A DNA stretch of 64,000 nt from an uncultured Bacteroides sp. GTDB lineage: Bacteria; Bacteroidota; Bacteroidia; Cytophagales; Cyclobacteriaceae. Below, one piece after another: positions 29,901 to 39,400 of the stretch (positions are counted from its first letter, which is position 1; each line of letters begins with the position of its first letter). The stretch is taken from assembly GCA_902168185.1 (NCBI GenBank), contig CABHOV010000034.1, positions 237,709-301,708 on the forward strand, given 5' to 3'. Both the position numbers and the translations under genes were made by a program. The notes beneath the pieces are model-generated. The model saw only the letters and a program-made list of their open reading frames with translations, was not told the origin of the DNA and ran no database searches.

Positions 29901-30407
29901 TCCCGAAGTATAAATAACGTAAGCCAGGTTCCTAGCGGAAACTTCAATTTTAGAATTCAGCTTGGATTCCTGCTCAATTTTATACCATTCACTATCCAGG
30001 GGAAGAACTCTTACTTTTCCGCATGTAATCAAGAATTCAGTAAACCTTTCGTTTGTAAGAACGAGACTTGCCTTGGTATCATTAAGAATGTGTGAAATAT
30101 AGTTCCTTGGGTATTGCGGATCGATCGGCACATACGCTCCTCCTGCTTTCAAAACACCCAAAATTGCTATCATCATTTCCGGTGATCGCTCCATGCATAT
30201 AGGGACCAATGTTTCGTCCCTTACGCCAATCAAGCTCAAATAATGAGCAAATTGGTTAGACTTTGTTTCTAACTCGGTGAATGAAAGAGAACGTTCCTGA
30301 GAAATGATAGCCAGGTTTTGAGGATTTGTTTTCGCCGCCTCTTCAAATAACTGATGAAGGGTATTGGCAACAAACGAACTGGTTGAACTAACAGCTTTTT
30401 TTAACAT
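20928..30407 (-). CDS. Non-ribosomal peptide synthetase, A-MT-T-C-A-T-C-A-T, 'NRPS-D'
   Basis: This 3159-aa protein begins directly with an A domain; the matching C domain is the last domain of the upstream protein, so one module is split over two polypeptides. Order: A interrupted by an N-methyltransferase (MT core VLEIGCGTG at about 545-553), T (to about 985), C (HHIAFDG), A (about 1480-1980), T, C (HHIAFDG), A (about 2560-3030), T (GGNSI), and a charged 40-residue tail. By-eye codes are DATKIGEVGK (Asn-like), DPEQIGKVTK (unassigned) and DAQFFAYVVK (loosely like the Pro codes DVQxIAHVVK). If the methyltransferase is active, the first residue would be N-methyl-Asn. Residues 353-982 are almost identical to part of the upstream NRPS (see the repeat entries). 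The gene starts 11 nt after its neighbour, indicating one operon. Confidence 0.92.
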   Translation of the reverse strand: MLKKAVSSTSSFVANTLHQLFEEAAKTNPQNLAIISQERSLSFTELETKSNQFAHYLSLIGVRDETLVPICMERSPEMMIAILGVLKAGGAYVPIDPQYPRNYISHILNDTKASLVLTNERFTEFLITCGKVRVLPLDSEWYKIEQESKLNSKIEVSARNLAYVIYTSGSTGKPKGVMVEHSNIVNYLLAVKDFYVQDGSTLAASFLQLPFTFDACLTSMFVPLITGNPVVLGDSNQIEILKSPSFAKNAPYHFLKLTPSQLPLVNEEIQQGTVKKLIIGGEALNSGHLKILSQRSLDIEIVNEYGPTEATVGCSVYTLRLSDLSNSGLKSIPIGRPIANVAMYILDEYLTLLPIGVTGELYVGGAGVARGYLNQPELTAERFVEDPFSPIPGSRMYKTGDLARWRSDGNIEYLGRIDDQVKVRGYRIELGEVESVLNSMRQISASCVVVKKDSLGLNSLVGYFVADAEVVKEKSALMYLKQLESWRTLYESEYGKTETSADVEEEFNIIGWNDSFTGKAIPEDQMREWLSDIVRVIDLDQTQEVLEIGCGTGLIYYALSEKVSKYIGTDLSNSSIRQIQNRISKRVRPYSPTTLFVCPAHELSLASDESIDTIIINSVVQYFPGADYLTKLVEKSIGILKGKGRIIIGDVRDHRLLKLFKGRLYLEKVQSGLSKREFEWGLNQEIMWEEELCFSPEYFYGLRAHYPEISHVDIQWKQGSHENELTLYRYTVVIHIGDVTAEPISWRDSRNTGMREELFREVETSTGLIGLKGVLNFRLRREFNLQSGLVDDEVMTTGDLLKHNLTDIPEMDLVKEIVDEALNKGYHTKFQIHEDPLKFNLVLSRHPIGNCTHQGYDHPAGSDDALSNNPLITEVGLELQREVREFLKNELPEYMTPSLLTVVPQLPLTANGKTDRNFLMERQDVNNAEGINHVSPRTEMEEKIASIWQELLDLNRISIHDNFFEIGGHSLLATRVVSMIRRSLKTELSLNDFFLYPTIASLSEHLKKDGVKPPLPAIQRRSVLEDIPLSFAQERLWFIDKLQGSVQYHMHWVFRILGDLNQTALEATFREIVKRHEILRTVFLEKDGVGFQTIVTEEKWDMKRVTEIDLLEEGKDLSSYVAQEILKPFDLTSDMMLRIHLIKVSPTEHVLLAILHHIAFDGWSVSVFVKELVALYGFFNNNQRPKLSPTSLQYSDYAVWQQSNLQNEVIAEKLQYWKKKLSNVAPLDLLTDYQRGPKQSTRGQKISRTLGKELIDQLAELSRIEGTTLFMTMLAAFKVLLYRYTRQTDICVGTAMAGRQQKEIEDLIGFFINTVALRTNIDGKGNFVSLLKSVKQTTVEAYQNQEVPFEKVVEALDVHRDVSRTPLYQVQFLMQNTPQVEKLEFENLTLIPEDNQTLTSRFDLNFSLTEVQGEIHIDIVYCVDLFKPETIDRMFSHFENLLKSIVASPASAVGELNMLSDSEMETVLKRFNSTVMSHRSDQTLIDLFEECANRVPEKYALEIQNSGLTYQELNNQSNQLANYLIENDVKMEDMIPICFERSFDMIVAILGVLKAGAAYVPIDPQYPMERIQFIVNDVRAKIVVTTSQLTALLPSTLRDLRVIEIDKESDKISSFPTTRPKSISSQNHLMYVIYTSGSTGVPKGVMIEHGAMYNFVMHQSRIFGIGESERILQFYNYCFDPSVEQIFLPLVNEACCVLIPNYIRKDLTLFENYLIEKGITHLQATPSFLNVLKASRYGALRRVISGGEICGISLVEKWIGICDFYNKYGPTETTVTAAIYKWSGNVTEGYVSVPIGKPIDNTRIYIVDDFGNIAPIGIPGELFIAGVQVARGYLNRPELNDANFLLERFNHQVNGKMYKTGDLGRWLSNGNIEYIGRVDDQLKIRGYRVEPGEVENTLRLAPSVLQCAVVGILDKTQSVRLIAYVVTDDTYQRNSVQSFLEARLPEYMVPSVFMRIDSLPLTSTGKIDKKALPVFQIEETSAKHVEPTTDIEKAMAEVWKDVLEVDQVGIHDNFFEMGGHSLLATRAVSLIRKKLKREVSLNDFFMYPTIAELSSGVERSADNEAMPLLTVQNRSGDIPLSFSQERLWFIDKLQGSTQYHMPWLFQLEGDVDVRFLESAFREIIRRHEILRTVIVEKNGVGFQKVKPVTEWSIEYISNEKRAQDAIDVSTYISSIIKVPFDLAADMKLRVHVIGVSNVEHQLLVVLHHIAFDGWSVSLLVNELIELYRSYYERRPSKLPFISLQFADYALWQRTIAQSDLYKNKLQYWTNKLEDLGPLNFPTDFARKAYQSRKGHEVSVTLSVDLTNKIRELSIQEECTMFMLLLAAFKTLLYRYSGQKDICVGTAIAGRQQQELEPLIGFFVNTLALRSEISPVDTFKEFLSKVKTTTLEAYQNQEVPFEKVVEALKVPRDMSRSPIFQILFVMQNTPKAQKIELGNAKITGLDIVTDTSRFDIDFSVTELADGIHLNAAYCTDLFKQETIEYFLLHYQNLLNSIVENVLTPVSELGLVEPQEKIKVITEFNQTAMSYGNDRTVISLFEEQASKTPDDIAVEKNGMHLTYRELNSKSNKLANYLTARGVKQDVLVPVCIDRSFAMVVGILGILKAGGAYVPLDSDYPKDRIRFMIEDANASIILADTKGIGLIDVDNQAVKIIDIERDWSEIQLESETLAQRVDDPSSLLYVIYTSGSTGVPKGVALEDRALFNLLLWHEQDIVKGNKGKVLQFASLGFDASFQEIFSAICFGGSVVLVDSQKRKDIFSLLQTIIDYQVNYLFIPYVVLNNLCRCAVDEGVFPETIRAIFTAGEQLKLNEQIQAFTSETRCRLLNYYGPSETHVVSWYEVLQDDYMDGILPPIGKPISNTELHILSGDQQLCGIGMVGELCIGGVQLARGYWKRVELTNERFIPNPFSADKGARLYRTGDLARWTLDGNIEFLGRADDQVKIRGNRVEIGEVETTIGMCSIVKQCVVMAGEDVLKNKVLTAYVVSDSFDLGFINTFLRSKLPGYMIPSAIIDVPVIPLTRNGKVDRKHLMENKASGPLSTTQYVPPTNEVQLNMSILWQELLGVEQVGINDNFFELGGNSINTIQIVSRLRKLGYQLQVEDVFIHQTIAQLSNVVEEKRDRVESPESNMHTSEKAQDLSVVLDKEDRDSDNSENIMIF
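27463..29351 (-). repeat. 1.89-kb near-identical repeat, copy 1 (in NRPS-D)
   Basis: This segment matches 31896-33784 at a constant offset of 4433 nt with no indels. I see only a handful of substitutions, all in the first 220 nt or so (for example around 27483, 27498, 27594 and 27675); the remaining 1.67 kb appears identical. It encodes the end of an A domain from LPIGVTGELYVGG, the embedded methyltransferase and the T domain up to GGHSLLATRVVSMIR (residues 353-982). Confidence 0.93.
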
Positions 30408-30418
30408 TAAATCAAAAA

Positions 30419-33400
30419 TTACTTGGAATTAAAATCATAGAGTAATTGAGTCGACTCCGAGTCACTCATCATTTTTAAAGACCGTATGGGAACATTCACG
30501 TTTTGCGAAACTGCCGTCAATAAATTCTCATAGTGGGCAAACATCCGTTTAATTGTATTCGACTCGAACAGATCTGCACAGTACTCAACACGGAATTCGA
30601 TTCCATTATCCTTCACCCTGAGATCGAACGTGATATCAAACTTCGAGGTAACATTCTCACTTAATTCTGAAACCAATCTTACTCCTTCAAAATCAATTGC
30701 TGGTATATCTGGCAAGTTTTGTAAAACAAACATTGCCTGAACCAAGGAACGGCCAACGAAATCACGTTTGTCGGCGACTACTTCAGTCACCTTCTCAAAG
30801 GGGGCATCTTGATTATCATAGGCTTCTACCGTGGCTTGCTTAACATGTTGAAGAAAATCACGAAACATCATGTTCGCCCCTATAGAAGTTCTTATCACAA
30901 GTGCATTCACAAAAAATCCAATTAACGGTTCTATTTCCGTTTTGGTACGATTTGCTATTGCAACGCCTACAGAAATATCTTCTTGCCGTGCATATCTAAA
31001 GAGCAAAATTTTAAAAACCGAAAGCATGGTAACAAACAATGTAACATCTTGCTTTCTTGATACGGCTTCCAAATCATCACGTAATGATTTTTTAATGAGG
31101 AAATATATAGTATTCCCTCGTATGCTCTGAACTTTAGGTTTCGGGAAATCCGTCGGGATCGCGAGAGTCTTCATACCCTTGAGTTTATTCTTCCAATAGA
31201 GCAATTGATCTTCAATTATTTTGCTCTTAAGATAGCGCTGTTGCCAAATGGCATAGTCTGCGTATTGTATCTGCAAATCGTTGAGTCCATGAGGTTTGTT
31301 ATGTAAGAGTGCGCGATAAAGGCTTACAACTTCGTTAACAATTATTGACATCGACCATCCGTCAAAGGCGATGTGATGAAAAACTATGATTAGCTTGTAT
31401 ACCTGTTTTTTCAATTCAACAAGTTCCGCTCTCATCATATAGTCGGACGCCAGATCGAAGGAAAGATTTGTTTGAGTTGCTACATACTGCCTCCATTCTT
31501 CTTCATCACACAACGTTTCATCTTTGCGTACGGACAGTCTCCATCGATCTTCAGAAATAATTTTTTGGTAGGGCTTCCCTTCACTCTCGTCAAATACTGT
31601 TCTGAGAACCTCGTGGCGTTGGAGTATAGTGATAAACGTTAGTTCAAGAATCCTTACGTCCAAGTTGCCTTCCAATGTGAATACCCACGGCATGTTATAA
31701 TGCGAGCTGCCCTGGAGTTTGTCTATGAACCATAGTCTCTCTTGAGCAAATGATAGTGGTATATTTTCTGGTCTTTGCTCTCTGATAATTGGTTCCAGCG
31801 TAGCCTTTTTTGCTGACTTCTCTAGATGACTGGCAAGCGTTGCAATGGTGCAATTGATAAATAAATCACGCACATTGATTTCGAGAAGTAATTTGCTTCT
31901 TATCATGGAAACCACGCGTGTGGCAAGGAGAGAATGTCCCCCGATCTCGAAGAAATTATCGTGAATACTAATTCTGTTTAGATCTAAAAGTTCTTGCCAG
32001 ATCGATGCTATTTTTTCTTCCATCTCCGTGCGTGGAGACACATGATTGATCCCCTCTGCATTATTTACATCCTGACGCTCCATTAAGAAATTCCGATCCG
32101 TTTTACCGTTGGCCGTTAACGGGAGTTGTGGCACTACGGTCAGTAATGAAGGTGTCATATACTCTGGTAGCTCATTCTTGAGGAACTCCCGAACTTCCCG
32201 CTGAAGTTCCAACCCAACTTCTGTAATCAGCGGGTTATTGGACAGCGCATCGTCACTACCCGCAGGATGATCATATCCTTGGTGGGTACAATTGCCAATT
32301 GGATGACGGGATAAAACCAGATTGAATTTTAACGGATCTTCATGAATCTGAAATTTCGTATGGTAGCCTTTATTCAATGCCTCATCAACTATCTCCTTTA
32401 CCAAATCCATTTCAGGGATGTCAGTCAAGTTGTGTTTTAGCAAATCGCCTGTTGTCATTACCTCATCATCGACTAACCCTGACTGCAGATTAAACTCCCT
32501 CCTTAATCGAAAATTCAGAACACCTTTTAACCCGATCAAACCAGTACTCGTTTCTACCTCCCGGAAAAGCTCTTCACGCATTCCTGTATTTCTTGAGTCT
32601 CGCCAGGAAATAGGCTCAGCAGTAACATCCCCTATATGAATCACAACGGTATAACGATATAGTGTCAATTCATTCTCATGACTACCTTGCTTCCATTGTA
32701 TATCAACATGAGAAATCTCAGGATAGTGAGCGCGTAAACCATAAAAATACTCTGGAGAAAAACATAACTCCTCTTCCCACATTATCTCCTGATTCAACCC
32801 CCATTCAAATTCGCGTTTACTTAACCCGCTCTGAACTTTCTCAAGATATAGACGCCCCTTAAATAATTTCAACAACCGATGATCTCGAACATCTCCTATT
32901 ATAATCCGTCCCTTGCCTTTTAATATACCTATACTTTTCTCAACCAGTTTTGTAAGGTAGTCTGCACCTGGAAAATATTGAACTACTGAGTTTATGATAA
33001 TCGTATCAATGGATTCATCAGAAGCCAGCGACAACTCATGAGCTGGACAGACAAACAAGGTGGTCGGGCTATAGGGACGAACTCGTTTTGATATGCGATT
33101 TTGAATCTGTCTTATTGAAGAATTCGATAGATCCGTTCCGATATATTTACTCACTTTCTCCGACAGTGCGTAATATATCAATCCCGTACCACATCCAATC
33201 TCAAGAACCTCCTGCGTTTGGTCTAGATCTATCACTCTTACAATATCCGACAACCACTCCCGCATTTGGTCTTCAGGTATTGCCTTACCCGTGAAGCTAT
33301 CATTCCATCCAATGATGTTAAACTCTTCTTCCACATCTGCTGAGGTTTCTGTCTTTCCATATTCAGACTCATATAATGTCCGCCAGCTCTCAAGCTGCTT

Positions 33401-36400
33401 AAGATACATCAGAGCCGATTTCTCCTTCACAACTTCTGCATCGGCAACAAAGTAGCCAACAAGACTGTTGAGACCTAAGCTATCCTTTTTTACTACCACG
33501 CAGCTGGCAGAAATTTGTCGCATGCTATTCAACACCGATTCCACTTCACCCAATTCAATGCGATAGCCTCTGACCTTAACCTGGTCATCTATACGACCCA
33601 GGTACTCTATATTGCCGTCAGACCGCCAACGTGCAAGATCCCCCGTCTTATACATGCGTGAACCTGGAATTGGGCTAAAGGGATCTTCAACAAAACGCTC
33701 TGCCGTCAATTCCGGCTGATTCAAATAGCCCCGTGCAACACCTGCTCCTCCAACATACAACTCCCCGGTAACACCTATAGGCAATAATTTTCTGTTAAAA
33801 TCCAAAATGTATGCGGTGCGATTTTCGAGAGCACGGCCGATTGGTATCTGCCTGTCAAAATCTCCTTGGCCGATCTTATAGGTTAGCGAAAACGTAGTAT
33901 TTTCTGTAGGCCCATATCCATTAACGATATCCAGTCTAGGAAACTTCTCCTTCAATCTTCGTACGTGATCTTCAGATAGTTTTTCACCTCCGACAAAAAT
34001 GCGATTCAGTGTCTCGAAAACATAAATCGATTTATCCACAAGCTGATTAAAAAATCCCGCTGTAAACCAAATCTTGTTTACTCCCCGCAACTTGATTATT
34101 TCATTTAACCGTTCGTCGGATAAAAGTGTCGTGAGGGCGGCTAAAATAAGTTCTCCTCCATTCAATAACATTCCCCAATACTCGAACGTAGACGCATCAA
34201 ATGATGGAGACCCGGTAGACAATAAAACATCCTTCTCCCCTAACGAGCCGTACGAGGTGCCCTTCACAAGGCTAACTACGTTATCATTGGATACCAGTAT
34301 ACCCTTGGGCTTACCTGTTGACCCGGATGTGTACATTACGTACGCTAAATCTCTACCGCTGGAAATAGTAGGCAAGTTTTCTGTGGGGCCCGAAGTTATC
34401 TCATTGAATAGTTCATTTACATTCAGGAATTCTGTTCCTTCATTCGAGCACAAATGCAAGTACTTCGTATCATCACATAAAATCACTTTGGAGCTTGAGT
34501 CCTTCAGCATAAAACTTACTCGATCAGCCGGATAGGTTGGGTCAATCGGCAGATATGCAGCTCCGGCTTTTAACACGCCAATTATACATATCATTAGTTC
34601 CAAAGATCTTTCAACACAAATGGGGACAATCGTATCAACACCGATATCCTTATTTCGCAAGTACCATCCAAGTTGATTTGCCCGTCTATTTAATCCATCA
34701 TACGTCAACACGCTTTGCTCAAAAACAACCGCAGTTTTATCCGGTGTCCTGGCTACGTGATTCTCAAACAATTCAATTATTGTATTAGAACTTGTATAGA
34801 CGGGAAGCGCGTTGTAATTGGAAATTATTTGAGACCGGTCTTTAGCGGACAAAAGGTCGATGTCATCAACCGAATGTTCCGGATTTGAAATCACAAATGA
34901 TAAAAGTTTATGATAGTGATCAATAAATCTTTCCATTGTGATCGAATCGAACAACTCCGTTGAATATCGCAGTTTCAATGAAAGGTCACTTTCTGTGTCT
35001 CTTAGATCAAAAACAAAATCAAATAATGACGTTCCATCATCAAACGGCTCGGCGATAAGTATTGCATCATTCAACCTCAATTCAGGAAGGTCAGGCGTAT
35101 TCTGAAATGCAAACATTATATGAAACAGAGGATTGATATCCGCATTTCTTTTCCCAACTATTGACTCTACTACTTTTTCAAATGGAATATCCTGGTGTTC
35201 ATATGCAGTCAGCAGATTGTCCTTTGTCTTTTGCAGCAAGTCTCTAAACGTCTGTCCTTTTTCAACTTCGCTTTTTATAACTAAGGTATTTACAAAAAAA
35301 CCGATTAGGCGTTCAAGGTCCTGTTGCCGTCTTCCTGCAATTGCAGTTCCAATGGATATGTCGCGTTGTCCAGTATATTTATAAAGCAAGGCATTAAACG
35401 CAGACAACAGGGTCATGAAAAAACTAACATTTTCTTTATGGGAAAATGTATCGATTTTTTTTCTTAGGTCATTACCGTAACGGTGAAGGAGAGTCTTGCC
35501 TACTTTGCTTTGTGTCAAACCACGTGGAAAATCCGAAACCAATTTGGTCGGCACTGCGCCCGCCAGTTTATCCTTCCAATATTTCAGTTGACGCATGTAT
35601 AGTGGTCCCTTCAAATAATTACGCTGCCATTGAGCGTAGTCTGCATATTGGATTGATAGGCTTTTCAGGTTAGGCTGCTGGTCCCTGGTGAAGCTGTTGT
35701 ATGACTCCATAACCTCACCAATCAAAATGGACAACGACCATCCATCTGATGCAATATGATGCATTACTCCCACGAGTACAGATTCTTCGTGCGAAAATTG
35801 CAACAACTCCGCACGTAGCATAAAATCCTGTGATAAATTAAAAGGCTTCTTAATTTCATTTGCTAAATAGGCATTTAGCGCTTCCTGGCTGAGGTTGAAA
35901 TTCTGTGATATCTTAAGTTTCCATGATTCTGAATCATTTACTTTCTGATACCCTACACCATTAACATTATCAATTGTAGTCCGCAATATTTCATGTCGGC
36001 GAATGACTGTCTTAAACGAACGTTCAAGCGCACCTGCATTCACAGGACCTCGGATTATAAATTTCCACGGAATATGGTATTGAACACTACCGTGAAGTTG
36101 ATGTATGAACCAGAGCCTTTCCTGAGCAAATGATAAGGGTGGATACTCTACTTCCAATCGCTTGGTCACTGCTGGGAGTGCTTCCTTAACCCCGCTTTTC
36201 TCCAAGTACGATGACAATATCCTAACCGTCTGATGGATAAACAGACTTCTTATTTCAACTTCTATGTTTAATTTCTGCCGAATGGCAGATGTCACTTTAG
36301 TAGCCAGCAGTGAGTGGCCCCCGAGTTCAAAAAAATTATCATTAACTCCGATTGGATGTACTCCCAAAATGTTTTCCCAAATGAGAACCAACACTCTTTC

Positions 36401-39400
36401 CAACTCGGTTTCAGGCTGGACATAAACTTCCGTTTCAAAACGGGTATGATCAATACTAGGCAACTTCATCGTATCGACCTTACCGTTACTGGTCAATGGT
36501 AACGCATCAAGTTCAATCAAGTTGTTGGGGACCATGTACCCTGGCAGCTTATCAATTAAATATTGCCATGTTATTTCCCGCGAATAGGAAGAATCAGGGA
36601 CTACATAAGCAACAATGCGTTTATTTGCCAGTATGTCCGCGTGTACTCGAATAATAGCCTGCTTTATCCCTGGAGATTTCTTAACAACATTTTCGATTTC
36701 ATCTAATTCAATTCTATATCCCCTAATTTTAATCTGGTTATCTCTTCGCCCTATAAATTCAATATCTCCTTCATCATTCCAGCGCGCAATATCCCCGGTC
36801 CGATACCAAATGCCAGTTTCATTTTCAATGAAAACAAAACTATTATTCGTCAACTCAGGATTATTGAAGTAACCTAGAGAAACACCATCTCCTCCAATGT
36901 ATAATTCTCCAAGGATTCCAACACCCGTTATTTGTCTGTCATCGTCAAGTATCAGGGCCCGGGTATTCGTCAACGGTTTTCCAATTGGAATGGTACCGTT
37001 GGTCGTAAGCGCGTTGATTGGAAAGGATGTAGCATATACCGTGGTTTCCGTTGGTCCATATACATGAACTAAAACAGATGGACCCAGTACATGGAATGCT
37101 TTGGTTACATGAGATTCAGAAACCAATTCACCTCCAAAAAGCAGCTTCCTCAGCCCAACTAGCCACTCGCACCTCACATCCACAAGTGTGTTGAAAAGCG
37201 CAGTCGTTACAAAACAAACACTAACATTGTTTGACTTTATAAACTTCAGCAAATTGTCTGCGTCTTGAGCGGTAAGCTCTTCTATGAGGTAAAGTCGCGC
37301 TCCAACCAAAAGCGTATTAAATATTTCATACGTTGATCCATCAAAGGCATAATTAGACCATTGGATGACAGAATCATTTTCGTTTATGGCAATTTCGCCT
37401 TTCTCATAGACAAGCTTAATTATGTTCTTCTGACTTACCTTTATTCCTTTGGGAGACCCCGTTGAACCCGACGTGTACATTATATACGCTCCGTGGCCGG
37501 AATTGTAAGGAAGGTTCCGGTGCTGGTATTGGGTTAATATTAGCTCGTTCAGTTCGCACCCAATGCGATCACTGATGTTAAGCGATGTATACAATCCCTG
37601 TTCTGTATATAAAATGTGACGAATCTGGGCATCATCTAAAATGTCATTTAGTCTTTCAATTGGGTATGATAAATTAAGTGGAACGTAAAGGCATTGTGCT
37701 TTGAGAATTCCTAAAATACCGACAATCATCCAAGGCCCGCGATCAGCTAGCAGGCCAATGTTCTCGCCGGGTTTCACTCCGTTTTCTATCAGATAATATG
37801 CAACATGGTTTGCTCTTTCACTCAATTGTTGGTAGGTGATTTTTTCTGTGCCAAAAACCAACGCTATCTTTGCGGGTGATTTTGCCACTTGCTCTTCGAA
37901 CAACTGCACAATTGACTTAGTGTCGGGGTATGATGCGGATGTATTGTTGAAATCGTTCAAAATCCGACCGTATTCCAAGCTATCAATCATCGGAATTTTA
38001 GATAGTATTTGATCTACATCGCGAACAATCTCACGCATTAAGGTTTCATAGTTAGAAACCAAGCGTTGTATAGTTTCCGCTTTATAGATATCACTGGCGT
38101 ACGTTACAGTCAATTCAATCCCTTCGTCAGCATTATCCCTTACGCTGAATTCCATATCAAATCTGGTCCGCTCAGAAAAAAAATCCTCCAGATACAAGGT
38201 TGCCTCTCCGAGTTTCGAGCTCCTTATTCCCGAAGCGCCTTCAAATACAAACATTATCTGAAATAGACCATTGCTTGCTAGATTTCTTTCAGAATTTAAT
38301 CCTCCTATTATTTTTTCGAAGGGAACATCTTGATATTCATATGCCTCAAGCGTTGAGATTTTCACCCGCTGCAAGAACTCCCGAAAGGATTCACCGGAGT
38401 CTATATAATTTCTTAGAACGATAGTATTTACAAAAAATCCAATTAATCCCTCCAACTGACTCTTCTGTCTTCCCGCCACCGCTGTTCCTACGGAAACATC
38501 ATTCTGCGATGTATACCGGCAAAGCAAAATCTTAAAACCAGCCAGTAGCGTCATGAACAAAGTTGTTCCTTGTTGCTTGGAAAGCGTCCTTACATCACTG
38601 CTTAGCGAAGTACTCATTACATGCCTGATGGTACTGCCTAGAACACTTTGCAATGCGGAAGGAGGAAAATCACTTGGTATGGTTGTGTAAGGTAAATCCT
38701 CAAGCTTCTTGGTCCAAAAATCAAGCGCGCGATCCAAAAATTCACCCGAAAAATTATTCTTCTGCCAAATTGCGTAGTCTGTATAGTGCTGAGGCATAGG
38801 CGGCAATAGCTCGCTCTTCTCCCCAACAATACCCTCATACAATTTTGTGAGCTCTTGAATCATTATACGAGCCGACCACCCATCAAATGAAATATGATGT
38901 ATAACAATCAGCATCAAAGCACTGCTGGCAGTTTGCTGTATAAAATAGACTTTCAGCATGAAATCCTCTTCCAAATCAAAAGACTGATTTACTTTTGAAC
39001 TTAGATAGGTATTGACATCTGTTTGGGAGTCTCTCAGTTCTACACCCGTTATCGAACACATTTTCCAATCTTTTGCCATCAGAAGCTCCTGATACGGCAC
39101 ACCATTATCCTCTTTGATAACGGTTCGCAAAATATTCTGTCTTTCGATCAATAAACGGAAGGATTCTTCTAGTGCTGTTGGATTTACTCGACCTTCCAAT
39201 TTGAATATCCAAGGCATATTATACTGCGCGCTACCCTGCAATTTATGAATGAACCAAAGGCGTTCTTGTGCAAATGACAAAGGCGCCCGGTGTGGTTTAT
39301 CCGATTGTTGAGTTGCTACCAGTTGCCCTTCAAAATTTAAACTATTGCTGCCGGCGTCATTCAAGTAATCCTTAATGAGTTCCTTGTTATCATTAATCTT

